Positions 41,201-56,200 are shown, counted from the first letter of the stretch. The stretch: DNA of 64,000 nucleotides from Rhynochetos jubatus (GCA_027574665.1 CM050655.1:5270001-5334000), one strand, 5' to 3'. Numbers and translations: made by a program. Notes: generated by a model from the letters alone, not told the origin.

Positions 41201-44200
41201 TGATTGCTTCTCTGGGTGGAACCCCGGGAAACTTCCAGCCAGATGCCTTTCCTTCCCCGGCTGCAGGGCTGGATGCGTGTGTGCTGGGGGACCAGGCAGG
41301 GAGGGGAGGTGAGCCACGGGAAAATAGCTGATACCTGGGGAATGCGAAAGGCCCCACAAAGCCATCGGCTCAGTGGGATTTGGGGCATTCTGCATTGCCT
41401 GGGCTTTCTGGGAGACCTCAGGATCTCTCTGCAAAGCGGGTGCGGGTTGTCTCCCCGCGGGCTTCTGAGCATCCCTTTTTACCCTTAGGTGGAAGAAGTT
41501 TGGTAGAGCAGAAACAAGCTCAGATCCAAAATTAAATACTCTGAGCGTGCAGGGTTTGGCTTTTTTGCATATTCTTTGTCACGTTCAAGTAACTTGCTCC
41601 GTTGCCCTGCGTTATGTCCCTGATGTTCAGTTGCTGGGAAAGCCATGGAGCAGGCATCCCCTTCCACCTCCCTTGGTCTAAATCAGGGTAATTAATTAGC
41701 CCAGCTGGTGAGGTGGCGTATGGGGCAGAGATAGGCTGCCTGTCCTCCTGGATCCTCAGGAGCGGGTCACTTAGCCTTGCTGCCAGTTTTGGCTGGCCCG
41801 GCATTGCCGCAGCTCGGGGTCCAACCCTTCTTCCTGGCTCGGCTCCCCAGGGTCCCAGGGCCTCCCACACTGAGCAGCTCCGTGCTAACCTTCTTTTAAC
41901 CTTCTTCCTTCCCTATATTTTTTTCCCCTCAGGAGAAGAAAATTACACTTTCCCAGCATTGTCTGTCACCGCAATAAGCACTTACAAGTGCAATTGTATG
42001 GGGCCAAATGAAGGGAATTAGTTTTGCCTGTGCTTTGTGGCACTGTCAGGCCCCCTGTAAATCATTATCTCATCACCAGCTGATCCAGGTGCTTGGAAAA
42101 TGCCTTTCTGGGCTCTGCTATCGCACCAGCCACCTAGGAATTAATGGGACCTAGAGGTTGTGGGCACAGGAGTAACTGGCTGGGAGGTTGAGGGCTGGCT
42201 CCTACCAGGCAACGCTGAGGATGTTCAAAGTGCTGGAGGATTTTTGGGGGTAGAGGACTCAGAGCCATCACTGACCACCCCCTGCTGTGCTTTGGGGGTT
42301 TGCCACCTTGATTTGCAGCCACCTGGGCTGGTGGTAGGTGTTGTGATGGGCAACTAATACCAGTATTAATTTGCTGAGAGAAGCCAGGGTGAACAGACAG
42401 TAGATTAACTCCCCTTCCTCCATGTTTCCTTTTGGAAAAGTGGCCAGGCTCTGGCTGGGATGGAGCATCTTCCTAAGTGTCCTTTGTGGTGTCCTCTAAG
42501 GAGCAAGATGCACCCCAGAGGGGCTTGCTGTCCAGTAGCAAGTGCTTCTGACTCTCTCAGCATCTCTCCTGGCAGATTTTGGCAGGTTTGTTCCGTTTTA
42601 CTGAACGCAATTGCAATGCACACGAAAAGTAAATTGCATCTTAGCAGCGGAGAGGAAAATCGGTAGGTCTGAAGGGCTGGGTCCACCAGCGCACCCTTCA
42701 GCTGGCATAAAGCAGCAGGAATTTACCTCCCCCTTGAGCTGGGGAAGCATTTGGGGAGAAAAATAAGAGTTAATTTGGGTTCGTTTTCATGTCTTTTGTT
42801 CTTTGGCACCCTGGGGTGTGGCAGGTAAACAGCGTGCAGGGGTAAAGCAGTTTGATGTGCTCAAGCTCCTGCTCTGCTGTCAAGGGCAATCAAGGCCATC
42901 GATAAATCAAGGAGGTTTCAGGAACGGGTTATGTTCCACGCCAGTCCTAAAATACAGCCTTTTGATGGTATCTGGACATAAAATGTGTCTTTGACCCTGC
43001 TTTTCCACAGACCTGTTGGTGTCTAAGTAATCCAGGCAGGACTCAATTTAGAAAATATACTGGGGGAGAAAAAGGGTATTTTGGGGCTTGCATTCCACTT
43101 TTCTCACCTAAATAGAAAATTTTCTGGTCCTTTTGCCTGCTGCCGCTCATGCATATTTTATATATTCATTAGAGAAAAGACTTTAAAACATCCATAAATC
43201 TTGCCTCGCTCATCCAGAGCTGACACACCGACACCTTCCCCAGAAGGTGCAGGTTGCTTAGCCGTGACCAGCCCACTCCGGCATCAGCAGCTGGCAACGG
43301 CATACGTGTGTCGAGCCCTGCCGCCGGCAGCGGTTTGGCTGAGAGCCGGCACCACGCGCTCGTGCCGCAGCATCGGGGCGTCGGTGGGCTGGCAGCAGAT
43401 TGCACCCCCAGAAGCGCTATCCAGCAGGAGCTGTTTGTGAAAAGAAAAGCCTCTTCCTTGCTTTTCCTGGTCTGTGTTTCAGCCTGGGGGTGTTTTGACG
43501 TGGGATAGGTTATTATTTCTCTCCCCACAGCCCCAGGCATGCCATCAGCTCTGAATGTGCAGGGAATGGTAAGAATGGATGCGTGGTCCCAGCTCTTGGG
43601 CTTCGTGGAGGCAGGACGGGTGACCCGCAGGAATTGTCCAGGGAGACCTTTATTTCACGTGCACTTCCCAGATGAGCTTAGTAGGGAATGTACACATAAA
43701 ACTTCCCATCCCAAAGTTTTTGGGAGGGGTGCTGGGAGATGCCAACGAAGGGCTGTTATCTAGAGCAGGCTGCAAGGCAAGGACGCGCGGGATGATCCAG
43801 GCAAGCACAGGCAGCCCCATGTCTCTCACGGAATAACCCCACTGGCACCTGGGTAGAAGGAAGTAAAGAGGATATAATAGATTCAACAGGGTGTGGAATA
43901 ATGCAGCATTCTCACAAATACCTTCGTTTATTAATTAACTTTTATTCTTTCAGGCAACTGACAATGATGTGGGCACGTACGGGAAAGTCAGTTATTTCTT
44001 CAGCGATGACCCCGACCGGTAAGTGTGACCAAACCACCGGCTTTGATTCTTCAAAACCCTCTTCTAACCACAATGAGAAATCACATGGCAATTAAGGGCA
44101 TTATGTCCTACTTGTGAGATACCCTGTGAAAACCCCACTACGCTGTGTCCCAAAGGGGTGAGTTAACTTCAGCCTGTGCCTGATCCTCAGCATGTTTAAT

Positions 44201-47200
44201 CACTTGGCTGAATCGAGACCTACAGGCACCAGCGAGTCGTTGGCCCTGGAGCATCTCATGAGACACTGCCATGGTGGGCGGCTGGGGGAAAAACATTCCC
44301 AGCAGAAGGGATCTGGCGACCTACGAGCCCACTTTCAATGCCTGCAGAGCAGCACCAAGGCTTTCTAACCCCTCACCTACACCAAGCTCCTGCTTCTCTG
44401 GGACCAAATATCCCTCAGAAGCAAGCCATGACCCCACCACAGTGCTAGCTGTCAGGCTGCTGGCACCCCACCTCTCCATCTCCAGCGTGGGGTCACTGTG
44501 GCTTTCCCCCTTCCTTTCCTGTTCCCTCAGTTTCTCACTGGACAAGGACACAGGCATAATCCTCCTGACAGCCCGGCTGGACTTTGAGACCACACAGCGC
44601 TACACCCTGACCGTCATCGCCCGGGACGGTGGCGGGGAGGAGACGACAGGCCGCGTCAGGATCAATGTCCTCGACGTCAACGACAACATTCCCACCTTCC
44701 AGAAGGAGGCATACCTGGGGGCCCTGCGGGAGAACGAGCCTTCAGTCACCCAGGTCGTCCGGCTCCGGGTGAGGGACCGGAGCAGCTCCTCTGCTCAGGA
44801 TGTGCAGTGGGAGATGGATGTGGGTTGGGTCTCCATCCACCCCTGCCGCCGTTGCCTCCTAAAAAATGCTTTGTGCTTTACTGCAAAGTGCAACTGGATG
44901 CAGTGCTGCAGCCTTGGGCTGCCTCCCTCCTTCTCCTCTCCTATAAGATCTGCGCCTATATACGGCATCCCCAGGACCTGGGGCTTCTCCCGGGGTACAG
45001 GCGCTGCCCACTCACCCCCTTGCTCTGCTCAGTAAAGTCAGTGGGCAGCGAGGGGAAGATGCTCTGTAGTTGATGGAGCTGTAAGCCTCTGCGGTGGAGG
45101 GCAGGCAGGGGCTTTCCCACTTTCCTTGGGTGCAGCCCGCACCTCCCACCCTCTTGGCTCCCTCCCATTGCACGCAACTGGCACAGCTCCCCTGGTCGTT
45201 TATTGCCTCTCCTCACGTCCTAGGCCTCTGACGAGGACTCCCCTCCAAACAACCAGATCACGTACAGCATCATGCAGGCGTCTGCCTTCCGCGACTACTT
45301 TGACATCACGGTGTCGGAAGGGTACGGAGGTAAGTGCTGGCCACAGGACTGCGGTGCCCCTGACAAGCAGCAGCAGCTCAGGCTTACACCCCTGCAAGCA
45401 GATGTGTCAGCAAGCTTCAAGAGGCTGCTCCAACAGCTCCTCTTCTTGCCCTGACCTCCTTTGCAGAAGGAGTGGTGCTGTGTTTCCATGGGTGTACAGC
45501 TCACTCTGGGTTATGTCAGTGCAAGGAGCTCAGTAATGCCCATCGCTCGTGTTTTTGGGGTATTGCCACCTCGAGCAGCCGCTGTTGGCCCTGGGGAGGT
45601 GATGTGGATGGGCCACCCCATGAGCCTGTGCACCGTCCTGCTCGGTGCGTGATTGCCCCCCTGACCATCCTGCTTCACATCCTTTCAGTGATCAGCGTGA
45701 ACCATCCCCTCGACTACGAGCAGGTGGCCAATGGGGTTATTTACCTGACTGTGATGGCCAAGGATGCTGGCAACCCACCGCTCAACAGCACTGTCCCCGT
45801 CACCATCGAGGTGTTTGTAAGTACGGTGCCCAGTCATCCTGTCCTGGTTTCTCTCAGATTGCTCCCTAGCAGTGCCATTAATCCATCAATAACCCAGCAA
45901 GACTATCCCGCCCCAGGGATGTGTACACGTGGATTGCAATTATATATGTCTCATATGTGTCGTATATGTCTCAGGTACAGATGGGTCATACATATGGGTT
46001 AAAGAAATGCTGTCCCTGACATTTGGTAAGGTCTGAATGAGAGTGTCTCTTGAGGGGGTGTCACCACGGACAAGCAGTCCTGACCCCATGCACCTCCTCC
46101 CTCTCCTCGGCATGATGCCCAGGGAAGTTGCTGGAAGTAACGTGGTGGGAGCCCTGGGTACCCATGGGGTGAGGAGCAGAGCTGGGAACAGGGTGGAGGT
46201 CTGCCCTACGCCTTTGCTTTTGACTGGGGAGGTTCATTGTGCACCCGGTGAGCCCTTTTCTCAGCTCGTGGGGAACTCCTGGCTGGGATGCTCTCCATGC
46301 CGGTGGTCAGACGTGCTCGCTGCAGCTGGGATGCAGAAAGAAGAGAGCTTTGGCTGCACGTTAGCACTTGGAGAGTCAGAAATTATCGGTCCCTGAATCA
46401 ATCGTGGGCGGTTGCTTGTTTATCTCCCCAATGCCAGCTGTCCTGGCCGGGCTGCAGGCTCTGCCGTGCATCTCGCACGCTGGCATAGGTGCAATCCCCC
46501 TCAAGGAGGGGTCGCTGCTGGGAGAGGTAAAGCCTCTTCCTCGAGAAGATTAGATTGGATTGTCACTTTGAGGCACATTGTGGCTTGAGGATGTCTGGAG
46601 GGAGGTATCAGCAATGGAGACAGTTTGCTTGATAACCCATCAGTCTCGCAGTGATGGGATCTAAGCCAGGCTGGCGGCAGCGACAATCTGGGAAGAAGAT
46701 GAAGTCCACGTAGGCTGTGAATGAAGTCCCATCAGCATGCCTCTCCTCCGGCTCCCTCACCGTGCTCAGGAGAGGGGGAATAAGGCAGTGCCGGGAGGCT
46801 TAAATACATCCTTCCCACGCTGTGCTTTAGACAGCATCAGCATCTCTTTCTAAAGACAGCACTTCAGTGGGTCAACTCCTCCTGGTTGAGTCTGTACGCT
46901 GGTGGGGTGGCTGTCGCTTTTCCCCCAGTGTCAACCAAAGGAATTTTCTCTCAACTGGAAAAAGAAAAGGATAACAAAACCAAAACCCACCAGAAAATAG
47001 GAAGAAAATGAGGAGGAAGCATTTCATAACAGCACTTGGGGAACACGAGCCGTGAAAAGGCGGAATGGGAGCGAGTGTAGAGGGAGGTAATTTTTTTTCA
47101 TCCTTTGGTTGTTGGTTTTTAATAAAGAAGTCAAACTCGCCTTGTAGATTTCCCATTAGGGGACAATACGCTTTTGTAGAGGGAGCCACCGAATCAGAAC

Positions 47201-50200
47201 TAATAGCACTCGCCACGCCAGGATCCGGGGAAATATCACTGCTAATAAGTGTCTGCCTCGCTACCTGCCACTGACGCCCCGTTCAGGGCGAGGAGCCGGT
47301 GACAGAGCGTGCGTGTGTCTGGATAAAGGGGGTTGCATGATTAGCGTGAGTGTCTGCAATTATCAGCATCCCTGAGGATGGCTGCCCGAGGCTGAGGGGA
47401 CCATGGGAAGCTGTTTTTGTGGAAGTCAGTAAGGTGGGATCATGAGCGAGGTGGTTCAGCTGGATCCCGTGGGAGCTGAGGGAGTGTGCCGGGTCCCATC
47501 GGGTGTCGCTGTGGGTGCTACAGGAGGCACGTGGGAAGGTTTGCAGTGGGGGGCCTTGGAGTTCAAGCTGCTGAAGTGGGAAACGTCCTTCTCAAGTAGA
47601 AAAGCCATGCTCCGCAGGCGGCTGCACACCGACTCCAGCCAGATGGAGAGCCAGCCAGGAGCGAGCCCCTGCCTCCTTGGGAGTCAGTTTACCAGGCCGT
47701 GGCAGTGCTGAGCACAGCCTGATGAACTCAGGACTGCTATTAAAACAGCACGGTGTCTGCTTTGGCTTGCTTCCACTCAGCATGGAGCGTGTCACAGCTC
47801 ACCCAGGTCCAGCTGCAGGCAGCACATGGATATCTTTAACCTGCCCGGACCTCCTGGCTTTACCTGGGGCGATGACCCCAGCCCAGCTCTGTGAGGAGGA
47901 GGAGGGACACGTGGAGGGCACCCCTAACAGCAAGCAATTCCCTCATTACTCTCAGAGGAGATATGGTGAAAGCGGAGTGATGCAAAGGCTGATTAAAGAC
48001 CACCTGCTTCCAGCAATGAGAGCAGAGGATGGCAATTTAATTGCAGTACGATGGGCATCGTTGGCACATGAAATTGCCTCAAATATCAAGTTCAGTGGCA
48101 GCAGGAGCAGCTGAGCTTGCAGGTCCATCAGCGGATGCCAGGTAGAAAACATCTCCAGCGCAGCCCCAGGGAAACGGCCAAGTCCGTAACGGTGTTTTAA
48201 TGTCCTGGCGTCTCCATCCTTCCCTCTGGAGGCGGCTGGGTTTGGTTCATTTAAGGCAGATTCTTAACATTGTTTAAACAGCATTTAAAGCTCCCCTGGG
48301 GGGGCTTTAAACTGGTCCGAAATCTGTTTTGAGGGATGTTTTGATCAATTTCTCCTGCCTGGTTTCACCAGGCTGGCCATAGTAACTGGCAGAGACAGGC
48401 TTGGAGGGAGCGCATTGGTGTGCAAACCAGCCTGCCCCCTGAAAATGTTGCATTCACTCCCTCTGTGAAGACCCACAACATTCCTCCACTTAAACAAAGG
48501 CAGCCAAATCCCAGCAGCTACCATGGCCAGCCCCGTCTGCCTGGTGGCCTCGTGGCCGGAGTGACCAGGAGCACTAAGCCACTCGTGTGCCATTCTGAGA
48601 GGGAGGAGTGGGTCTGTGCACGATACTGCTGTGCTTCGTGTGGTGTTTGAGTCTTGCCAGGGCTTACAGCAGAGGCAGGAGCAGCTCAGAGGTTGCTTGG
48701 CTGCCAATGACAGCAGCTCCTCAGACCTGTTGCATATTGCCCAGGATGCTGGATAATGAGTTGGTCACATCTTGAGATGCAGTTGGCCCAGAGCAGCCCA
48801 GTACCAGACTTCTGCAGCTGCTTGACCATCTTACCTTTTTCCCAACCAGCCTCTTGACCTTCTCTTTGCTTCAGGATGAAAACGACAACCCTCCCACGTT
48901 CAGCAAGCCCTCCTATGTTATAACCATCATGGAAGACATTATGGCAGGTATGGAGCATGCCCCTGCTCCGTCTCCAGAAGAAGGGCCTTCCCTTCTCCTT
49001 CTCATAGCAGAAGGGCCCTAGGGAGTCTTACAGCCAGAATGGGGTCAAGTGATGGCTTTTTGGGGAGTTAAAAGCCAGACACCTGGGTTCAGCCCCACTG
49101 TGCATGCAGGCGAGGAGACCCCTTGGCTGGGTGACCCGCAAGAGAGGTGTGTGGGGACAGGGCGGCTGGGGACAGCTGCTCTGGGCTGTGAACACCCATC
49201 CAGCCCTCGTTTCTGCCTCTCCCAAGGAGCCACGGTGCTGTTTCTCAATGCCACGGACATGGATCGGTCCAGGGAGTATGGGCAGGAATCGATCATCTAT
49301 TCCCTGGAGGGCTCCTCGCATTTTCGTATCAATGCTCGCTCAGGTAAGCCTCTGTATGTGCTCTCCCTCTTTTCCTTTCAGTTCCTTCTGGATTTCCCCT
49401 GTTTTTTCTTCTTTCACCCTCTCTCCTTCCCTCCTCTCCGCTGAGCAGCCTGCTTGGGAGACACATAATTTAAGGGCTTCACCAGATTTCAGCCACCAGC
49501 ACTTGCTCGCTCACAGCAAGAGCTTTGGCAGAGGCACTGGTGGAAGCTCAGTTCCTGGTGGGAGTGATCCCTAAGAAAAGGCTTTGGTTGAAAGGGTTTA
49601 CGTTAGCTAAGGAGCTGCTGCCCCCCTTCCCTTGCTGGTATCGCTTTTGGTTCGTTACGGACAGAAACGAGTGTGAGGGATCGCACACACATGAGGGCTC
49701 CCGTGGGAAGGCACAGCAGGAGTTTGCTGACAAGCTGACCCTTCCAGGGTCCAGCTGTTTGAAACCTAACCAGAAGGAAAGGCCCACTTGTTGAAGGATC
49801 CCACCTCTGGTCTTGTGTGTTGATTTTATTCCCCGGTGCCTCTGTTTGCCGTGCAGCGTTTCTAATCCTTCTCATCTCCCGTGGCTGTAGGAGAAATCAC
49901 GACGACATCTTTGCTGGACCGGGAGGCCAAATCCGAATACATCCTCATTGTCCGGGCGGTGGATGGAGGCGTGGGTCACCATCAGAAGACAGGTATTGCT
50001 ATGGTGAGTGTGTGACAGAGCGATTCCCATCTCATTGGGTCACTGGTGCCTGACTGGGGCTGATGTTGGGGTGGGCTGCTCAGGTACCGCCACTGCAGTT
50101 CCCCATGCTAGTGGTGTTTAATTTTAGCTGTGTGAATGGGTAAAGAGCGTACCATGGTGTCTGCCCTCTGGGCTGCCTCCCCTGCTACCCTCAGCCCTTG

Positions 50201-53200
50201 CAGAATGACTGTCCGGGCTGTGTAGACCTTGAAATCAGGCTCTTTTTTCTGGCAAGCCATTCACCCTGGAGCCACTTGACCTTCCAGGTCTTTACGTGTC
50301 CAGGTCTCCATGCGAAGGTGGTTACAGGTACCTAATTCCACCCACGGCATGGCTCCCTTTGTTAATGCCTCTTGAGAAAATGCTTAGTTGGAGAGCTTGC
50401 AGGCACTCTTACTTGTTCCTGATGACTACTATTCACATACTCCCTTGATCAAGGATTTCCAACCGGTTTGTGATCCCTGGGCTCCTCAGAAGGTCCTCAT
50501 AGAGGTGCAGGCCATTGTACTGCAGGTTGAAGCTGCCTGCTTTGCCTTGCCCTTCGTACGCGTCAGGGAGGCACATTGTTTGCAAAGGGTTTATGAAAAT
50601 CTTTGGAAATATCCGGAGCTCAAAAACCAAGGATCCATCTCTCACTGCTCATGGCATCATGTTGGTTTGAACATTTTGTAGCATTTGGATTCTCTTTCTC
50701 CTGGGATGTTCAATTGGGTTGCAAGAGAGGTGTCTTACGCAACGCAGAACAGTGCAGAGAAATATTGTGGTTGTGCTGAGGTGATCCCTAAAATAATTTT
50801 CACTACTGCTGAGGGCCACCAGGATGTGTATGAACCAGGTAGAAAACTAGAAGTTCCCTACGGAGTCTCCCAGAAGCACATGACGGCCTTGGCTGGGCAA
50901 CGGCATGGCTTATCGGATGTCCTTTTGGGTCTCCAGATGAGATGATGTTCTCCTAATAGCTTTATTGAAAGTCCAAACAAGGTTTTTTTCAACACAGATT
51001 GCAATTAGGAAAAAAATTCATGCATTACAATTCCTAAAAAATTAGAGAATATTAAAACTCAGTGGGGAGTGGGTGATAAATGAAGTTTATCTGCTGTCGT
51101 TAGGATATATAGCCAGGACACAAAGCTGTTCCCTATAATCATGTTTGGTCTGGGACTAAGGGTCCACTCAGGGGCTTTGCAAGGTCTCCGGGTGGTGAAC
51201 AAGCACCTGGGGTGCTCCGGATAGCAGTGGGTCACCAGCCTTCCCCAGGGACCACCCCGGTGCCTTGGCTTTGAGCCCTGGGGGGCACATCCTTGGAGGC
51301 TGTGATGGCCAGACTCACCTCTTCTACCACGGGGTGGCACCAGCAGCCCAGATCTGGTATTGGCAACACAGAAGACTTCAGGAGAAACTCCACCGAGACA
51401 CCCTGTGAGGGGCTGGCAGGCTCCCTCCTGCCCCCCTTTCCCTTGAACTGCAGGTCTTCCCTCAGGCGCCTTTATAGTCTCGCAGGCTGGGTTGAATCTG
51501 GTGAGCAGGGGAGGTGAGAGACTCGCAGACAACAGGATGCGTCCTACAGGCTCGCTGCTGTCACTGGTGTGAAAACACACTTCGTGCCCCTGCACTTGTT
51601 TTAACTGCAAGGTAACAAGTACACGTGAACCAAACCAAGGTTAAATATGCCAAGGAGCCTTGCCTGTGAAGATGTAGGAGGTTGTTTTCCTGCAGGTTTT
51701 CCCTCCGGAGGGTGAAGATGCGTTGGGTACGTGGTGCTGCCATCCATCCAAGGGTCCACGCTGTGCTGCCCCAGGAGCCCATACTGCCTGATGTCGCTTG
51801 CTTGCTCTCTCGCAGGTGAACATCACGCTGCTGGACATCAATGACAACTATCCCACGTGGAAGGATGAGCCGTACTTCATTAACCTGGTGGAAATGACCC
51901 CCCCCAACTCGGATGTCACCACGGTATGTGCGAGGGAAGGCGGGTGTTGCGCTAACAGCCTATTCCTTTCACCTGCTCGGCTGGAGCATCACCTCTGAAC
52001 TGCTGTCACCTCCTAACCGGTGTCACCTCCAGCCAAGCACCACCTAGCAGAAGTCCCTTTAAAAGGTTACTCCTGAGCCTCCTCGCTGCTGCCCATCCCA
52101 TGTGTTTCTCCTCTCTGCTGGGATCAGGGGGCTTTTCCTCCCCAAATCGCATTGGTTTTAGACAAGTTCTCCTTTTCTTAGCCTCGCCTGCGACCTCCTT
52201 CAAGGACCTCTCTGAAAAACATTGATTTACAGCCTTTCAAGTCCCTCCGGTGAAATAAAAGAGAAGGAGAGAGGGAGACTTATACTCCATCACACCAGGA
52301 GAAAAATGATGGGCACAAGACGGGAAATAAATGAGGGAAAAGCAAAGAGAATCCACAAAATCATATAAGGGGGAAGGCTGAGAAAGAAAAAAGAGTTGGG
52401 GGGAGGCTGTGAAAGGTCTGGCAGCGCAGCCCGAGCCAGAGTGCGGCAGTTTTCTCTCTCCCGTGCGGCACCAGCCCCACTGCTCGGCGCCTGCTTGAAG
52501 TCGTCTCGCTTCTGACATCCCAATTAGTTGCTGGGAAAATAATTATTGTGTCGCCGATACGATGTAAATTCAGCTGCAGGACAAGCAGCGGGAGCCGGGG
52601 AAGTTATGAGTGTAATGAAGTTGGGTTTTGTTTTGTTTTTTTTTTTTAATGTAAATGGCCCCTGTAATTAAAAATGTCACAAGGAGAACAATAAAGCACC
52701 AAACGTCTGGCATGGAGGAGAACTGCAGCGGTGAATTATTCCCAGCGTTTCCGATGTGGCAGCACAAGTTCCTCGGCACACCTCTTTGTCTCGTTTATTT
52801 TATTTTTCTGAAGGGCTCTTGTTTTCTAGCTGGTTTTGTTTAAAAGGAGAAAAGCCCATTTGATCGCTGCGTGCTTGTGTCTCCCTTGCCGTGCCATTAC
52901 CTCCCGGGCTCGCAGGCCAATTTTGGTGAGACTTAACACCACGGTAGAGGTCTCGAGGGTACCGAATCCCTGCAAGTATCATGAAAATATACAGCTGCGT
53001 GGAGGAAGGAGAAATTCTTGCTGCTGCTGGGATGGAGAAGCCTGTCAGGGGTGCTAAGTCTCATTATTAGACACTAGAGAATCTACAACGGGATGTGCCA
53101 TGGGAGCTAATTCCTGTCGCTTTGCTTTAACTTTTGCTGTCTCCCCATGGCAGGTGGTGGCCATCGACCCGGACCTGGGGGAGAATGGCACGGTGGTGTA

Positions 53201-56200
53201 CAGCATCCGACCCCCCAACAAGTTCTACAGCCTCAACAGCACCACGGGCAAGATCCGCACCACCGGCGTCTTGCTGGACCGTGAGAACCCCAACGCCCAG
53301 GAGGCCCAGCTCATGCGGAGGATCGTGGTGTCGGTCACCGACTGTATGTCCCGCTTCCGTCCCACTCCTCTTTGCCGCAGTGGTTTGTCTTGCTCCACCG
53401 GAGCTCGAAATGGCTGGGGTTGTGCAAGCGTCACCCTCCTCACCCTCCGTTTTCCCTTCCCTGATGGTTCTCACGTGCCGAGTTGCACTTTTCTCAGCCT
53501 GATTTTTTTCCTTTACAATGAAGTTTCTTCTTTTTCCTGTTTTGAGTGTAAGTTACAAAGATGATTTTGAGGTTAAAAAATGAGAGGAGGTTAAAAACCT
53601 GCCAGAGGTTAAAAGCTGTGAGTGCAGTCATTTCTGTAGCAGCCCTGGCAATGAGCCTGGGAGGCAGAAACTCCCCCTTTACTCAGTCTGGCTCCAGCAG
53701 AATCTAGGAAAGCCAAGTGGAGGGAAAAGAGCTGATCTGGATTTTTCTCTGGAAATAGGATCTTAGGGAAACTCTTGTAGGGAAAAAAGCTAAAAGATAG
53801 GAAAATAATTTTCCATTATCCATCCTGTTTCCAAGAGCCAGGAGGCACATATAACCTTATTTGTAGCTGCATGCACAGGTAGCCATCAGTCTGCCCTACA
53901 TTCCTGCTGCCAGGGAGAGTCTTCCCCTGCTAGGGGAGTGTTCTGATGGGATGCAGTGCGAGGGGTATTTATGGGCAGGTCAATGCCTTGAGGCGCAGCC
54001 CCATCCTGCACTACCATCTGCATGGGGAGTGAAGGCTCCTTTTTAGGGGAAAGGGATGGAAACAGCTCGAGGCATTTACCTCCCTGTTCCTGGCCTCCAC
54101 AGGCGGGAGGCCACCCCTGCGAGCTACCAGCAGCGCCACAGTTTTTGTCAACTTGCTGGACCTGAACGACAATGACCCCACTTTCCAAAACCTGCCCTTC
54201 GCTGCCGAGATCGCTGAGGGCCTTCCCGCAGGCTCCTCCGTCTTCCAGGTGAGCGTGTCCCATTGCCGCCGTGCCCCACGCTGGGAGCTGCTGCTGCTGT
54301 CGCTGCCATCACTAGTGCAAAGCAGGCTAGCAATCCATTCTCCATCCGTACCCTCCATCCTCTCGCAATACAACTAGAGGGATGCAGGAGAGGTTGTGGC
54401 ATCCCACCCCATGTGCTCGCTCCCCGTAGGGGGGGATGCCTTGAGGCATCTTTGTTTCAGCCCAGCATCCCTGGGGGTAAAGAGAAACGCTCAGGGTTTA
54501 TGGATTTGGGTTTTCATCCTCGGGAGATGATGGGGCTCCTCACCCCTTCCCTCCACTCTGCCACCAGGTAGTGGCCATTGACTTGGACGAGGGTCCAAAT
54601 GGGCAGGTGACGTACCGCATGCAGGTGGGGATGCCCCGCATGGACTTCCTCATCAACACCACCAGTGGGCTCGTTACCTCCACCGCCGTGCTAGACAGGG
54701 AAAGGATCGCCGAGTACTACCTGCGAGTGGTGGCCAGTGATGCCGGCGTGCCCTCCAAGAGCTCCACCAGCACCCTCACTGTCAAAGGTGGGTGCGCCAA
54801 GTCCCCTTCCCAACCCTTCCCAGGCGCAGAGCCCCCTCTGGTCCCAAAAGGATGGGTGACAAGGACAGGTCACCAAGAGCGAGATGTAGTTTATGTAGGA
54901 GACCCTTGTTATGTGGTCTGTCTTTAATTTCTATTTACTGGCTTCACACGAGCCTAGTGCTGAGAACAAGCACCATCTGGAAGTGAATGGACCCTGGATT
55001 CTCCTCAGGCCTGGGGTTGCAAAAGGAAGTTTCTGGTCCTATAACTGCAGAGCCCTCTGTCATACACCAGCAAATGCTGAGCTTCCATTTAACCCAGAGA
55101 TTTTCCCCTGAATGGGGATGGAAATGAGGAATACAAACAGTATATCTCATTACAGATATGTAGGGTTTCCTTGGACATGAGTAGGGTGATCTATATGTAT
55201 CAGAGGCAACCAAATAAAGCCTGTGGCCCTGGGAACCTGTCCCTACAGCCAGTCTGCAGGCACCCGCACCACATGGAGCAGGGAGCAGCAGGCAGAGCAT
55301 TCCCTGGGATGCTCAGAGCAGCAAGCGCGTGGTTTTGGGACCCCGGCAGATATCAGCCAGAGGGTCAGCCCTGGAAGGGCACTCAGCTCTGCTCTCCCTT
55401 TCAGTTCTGGATGTGAACGACGAGAACCCCACCTTCTTCCCAGCCGTCTACAATGTCTCGCTGCCCGAAAATGTGGCCCGGGATTTCAAAGTGGTTCGGC
55501 TCAACTGCACAGATGCTGACGTTGGGCTGAACGCTGAGCTCAGCTACTTCATCACAGGTATGAGCCCCTTGCAAGATGCTGCACAGGGTGGCTTTGCTTG
55601 TGGAACCAAGCAGACTGTCCCAGACCTTAGCTGAGGTGTTGGGCACACCAGCACTGCCTCTTCCAGTCCCTCCAAACCTTGTCCGGCATCGCTTGGCTCC
55701 CTGCCTTGCCAACCGCTCCGCCACTATTCCTGTGTGCTGCTTGGGGTGCAGGCTTCCACCCGAGCATCCCCTACCTCTCACACCACCGGGACGAGCATCC
55801 CCTACCTCTCACACTGCCGGGATGTGGTCGGGAAAACCCATGAGGATGGGCTTAACACTTCCAGGGCAGCATTCCCATAACATGCGTTTAGGGCTGGAAG
55901 CCTCTCAGGATTTTTAGGGCATCTCATAGCCGCGCGTGCAGGTGGTTTTGGGTGAGCAGCAGCACCACCCGGGCAGGGCCTGGCTCACACGGCGGCCACA
56001 GCACCTGCGGCAGGAGCCCGGGGAACCCCCGGGCCATGCTTTGACTTGCAAACTGCACATGCGGCACTCAGCCCTCAGAGAGAGGGCAAAAATAGAAGCG
56101 TCACCACTTTTCTCACAACAGCAGCCCTGTGTTTCATCTCCCGGTCCCTCTGGCTTCCCCCACGAGAGAAAAGGTGTGTGTTGTCCCACAAGTACCACAC

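Larger units (their letters stand above)
28310..43953. other. CDH23: CDH23 intron, 15.6 kb
   Basis: The largest complete intron in the window. It holds the CR1 fragment, a (CCAT)n microsatellite, an AT-rich repeat, the pair of ~590-base inverted repeats and CpG-dense patches near 39028-39110 and 43265-43410. No open frame in it resembles a known protein. Confidence 0.75.

Noticed and set aside
44271-45035. Long open frame covering a CDH23 exon and both flanking introns
   Set aside because: Only 44531-44768 matches CDH23; the flanks are past good splice signals and do not align with the human protein, so they are read-through.
50440-50700. Possible old hAT-type or other interspersed repeat
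   Set aside because: Only a vague resemblance to remembered consensus sequences, with no terminal repeats or target duplication seen.
51059-51610. Minus-strand open frame of 183 codons in a CDH23 intron
   Set aside because: Composition is Gly/Pro/Arg-rich without any motif, consistent with GC-rich non-coding DNA.
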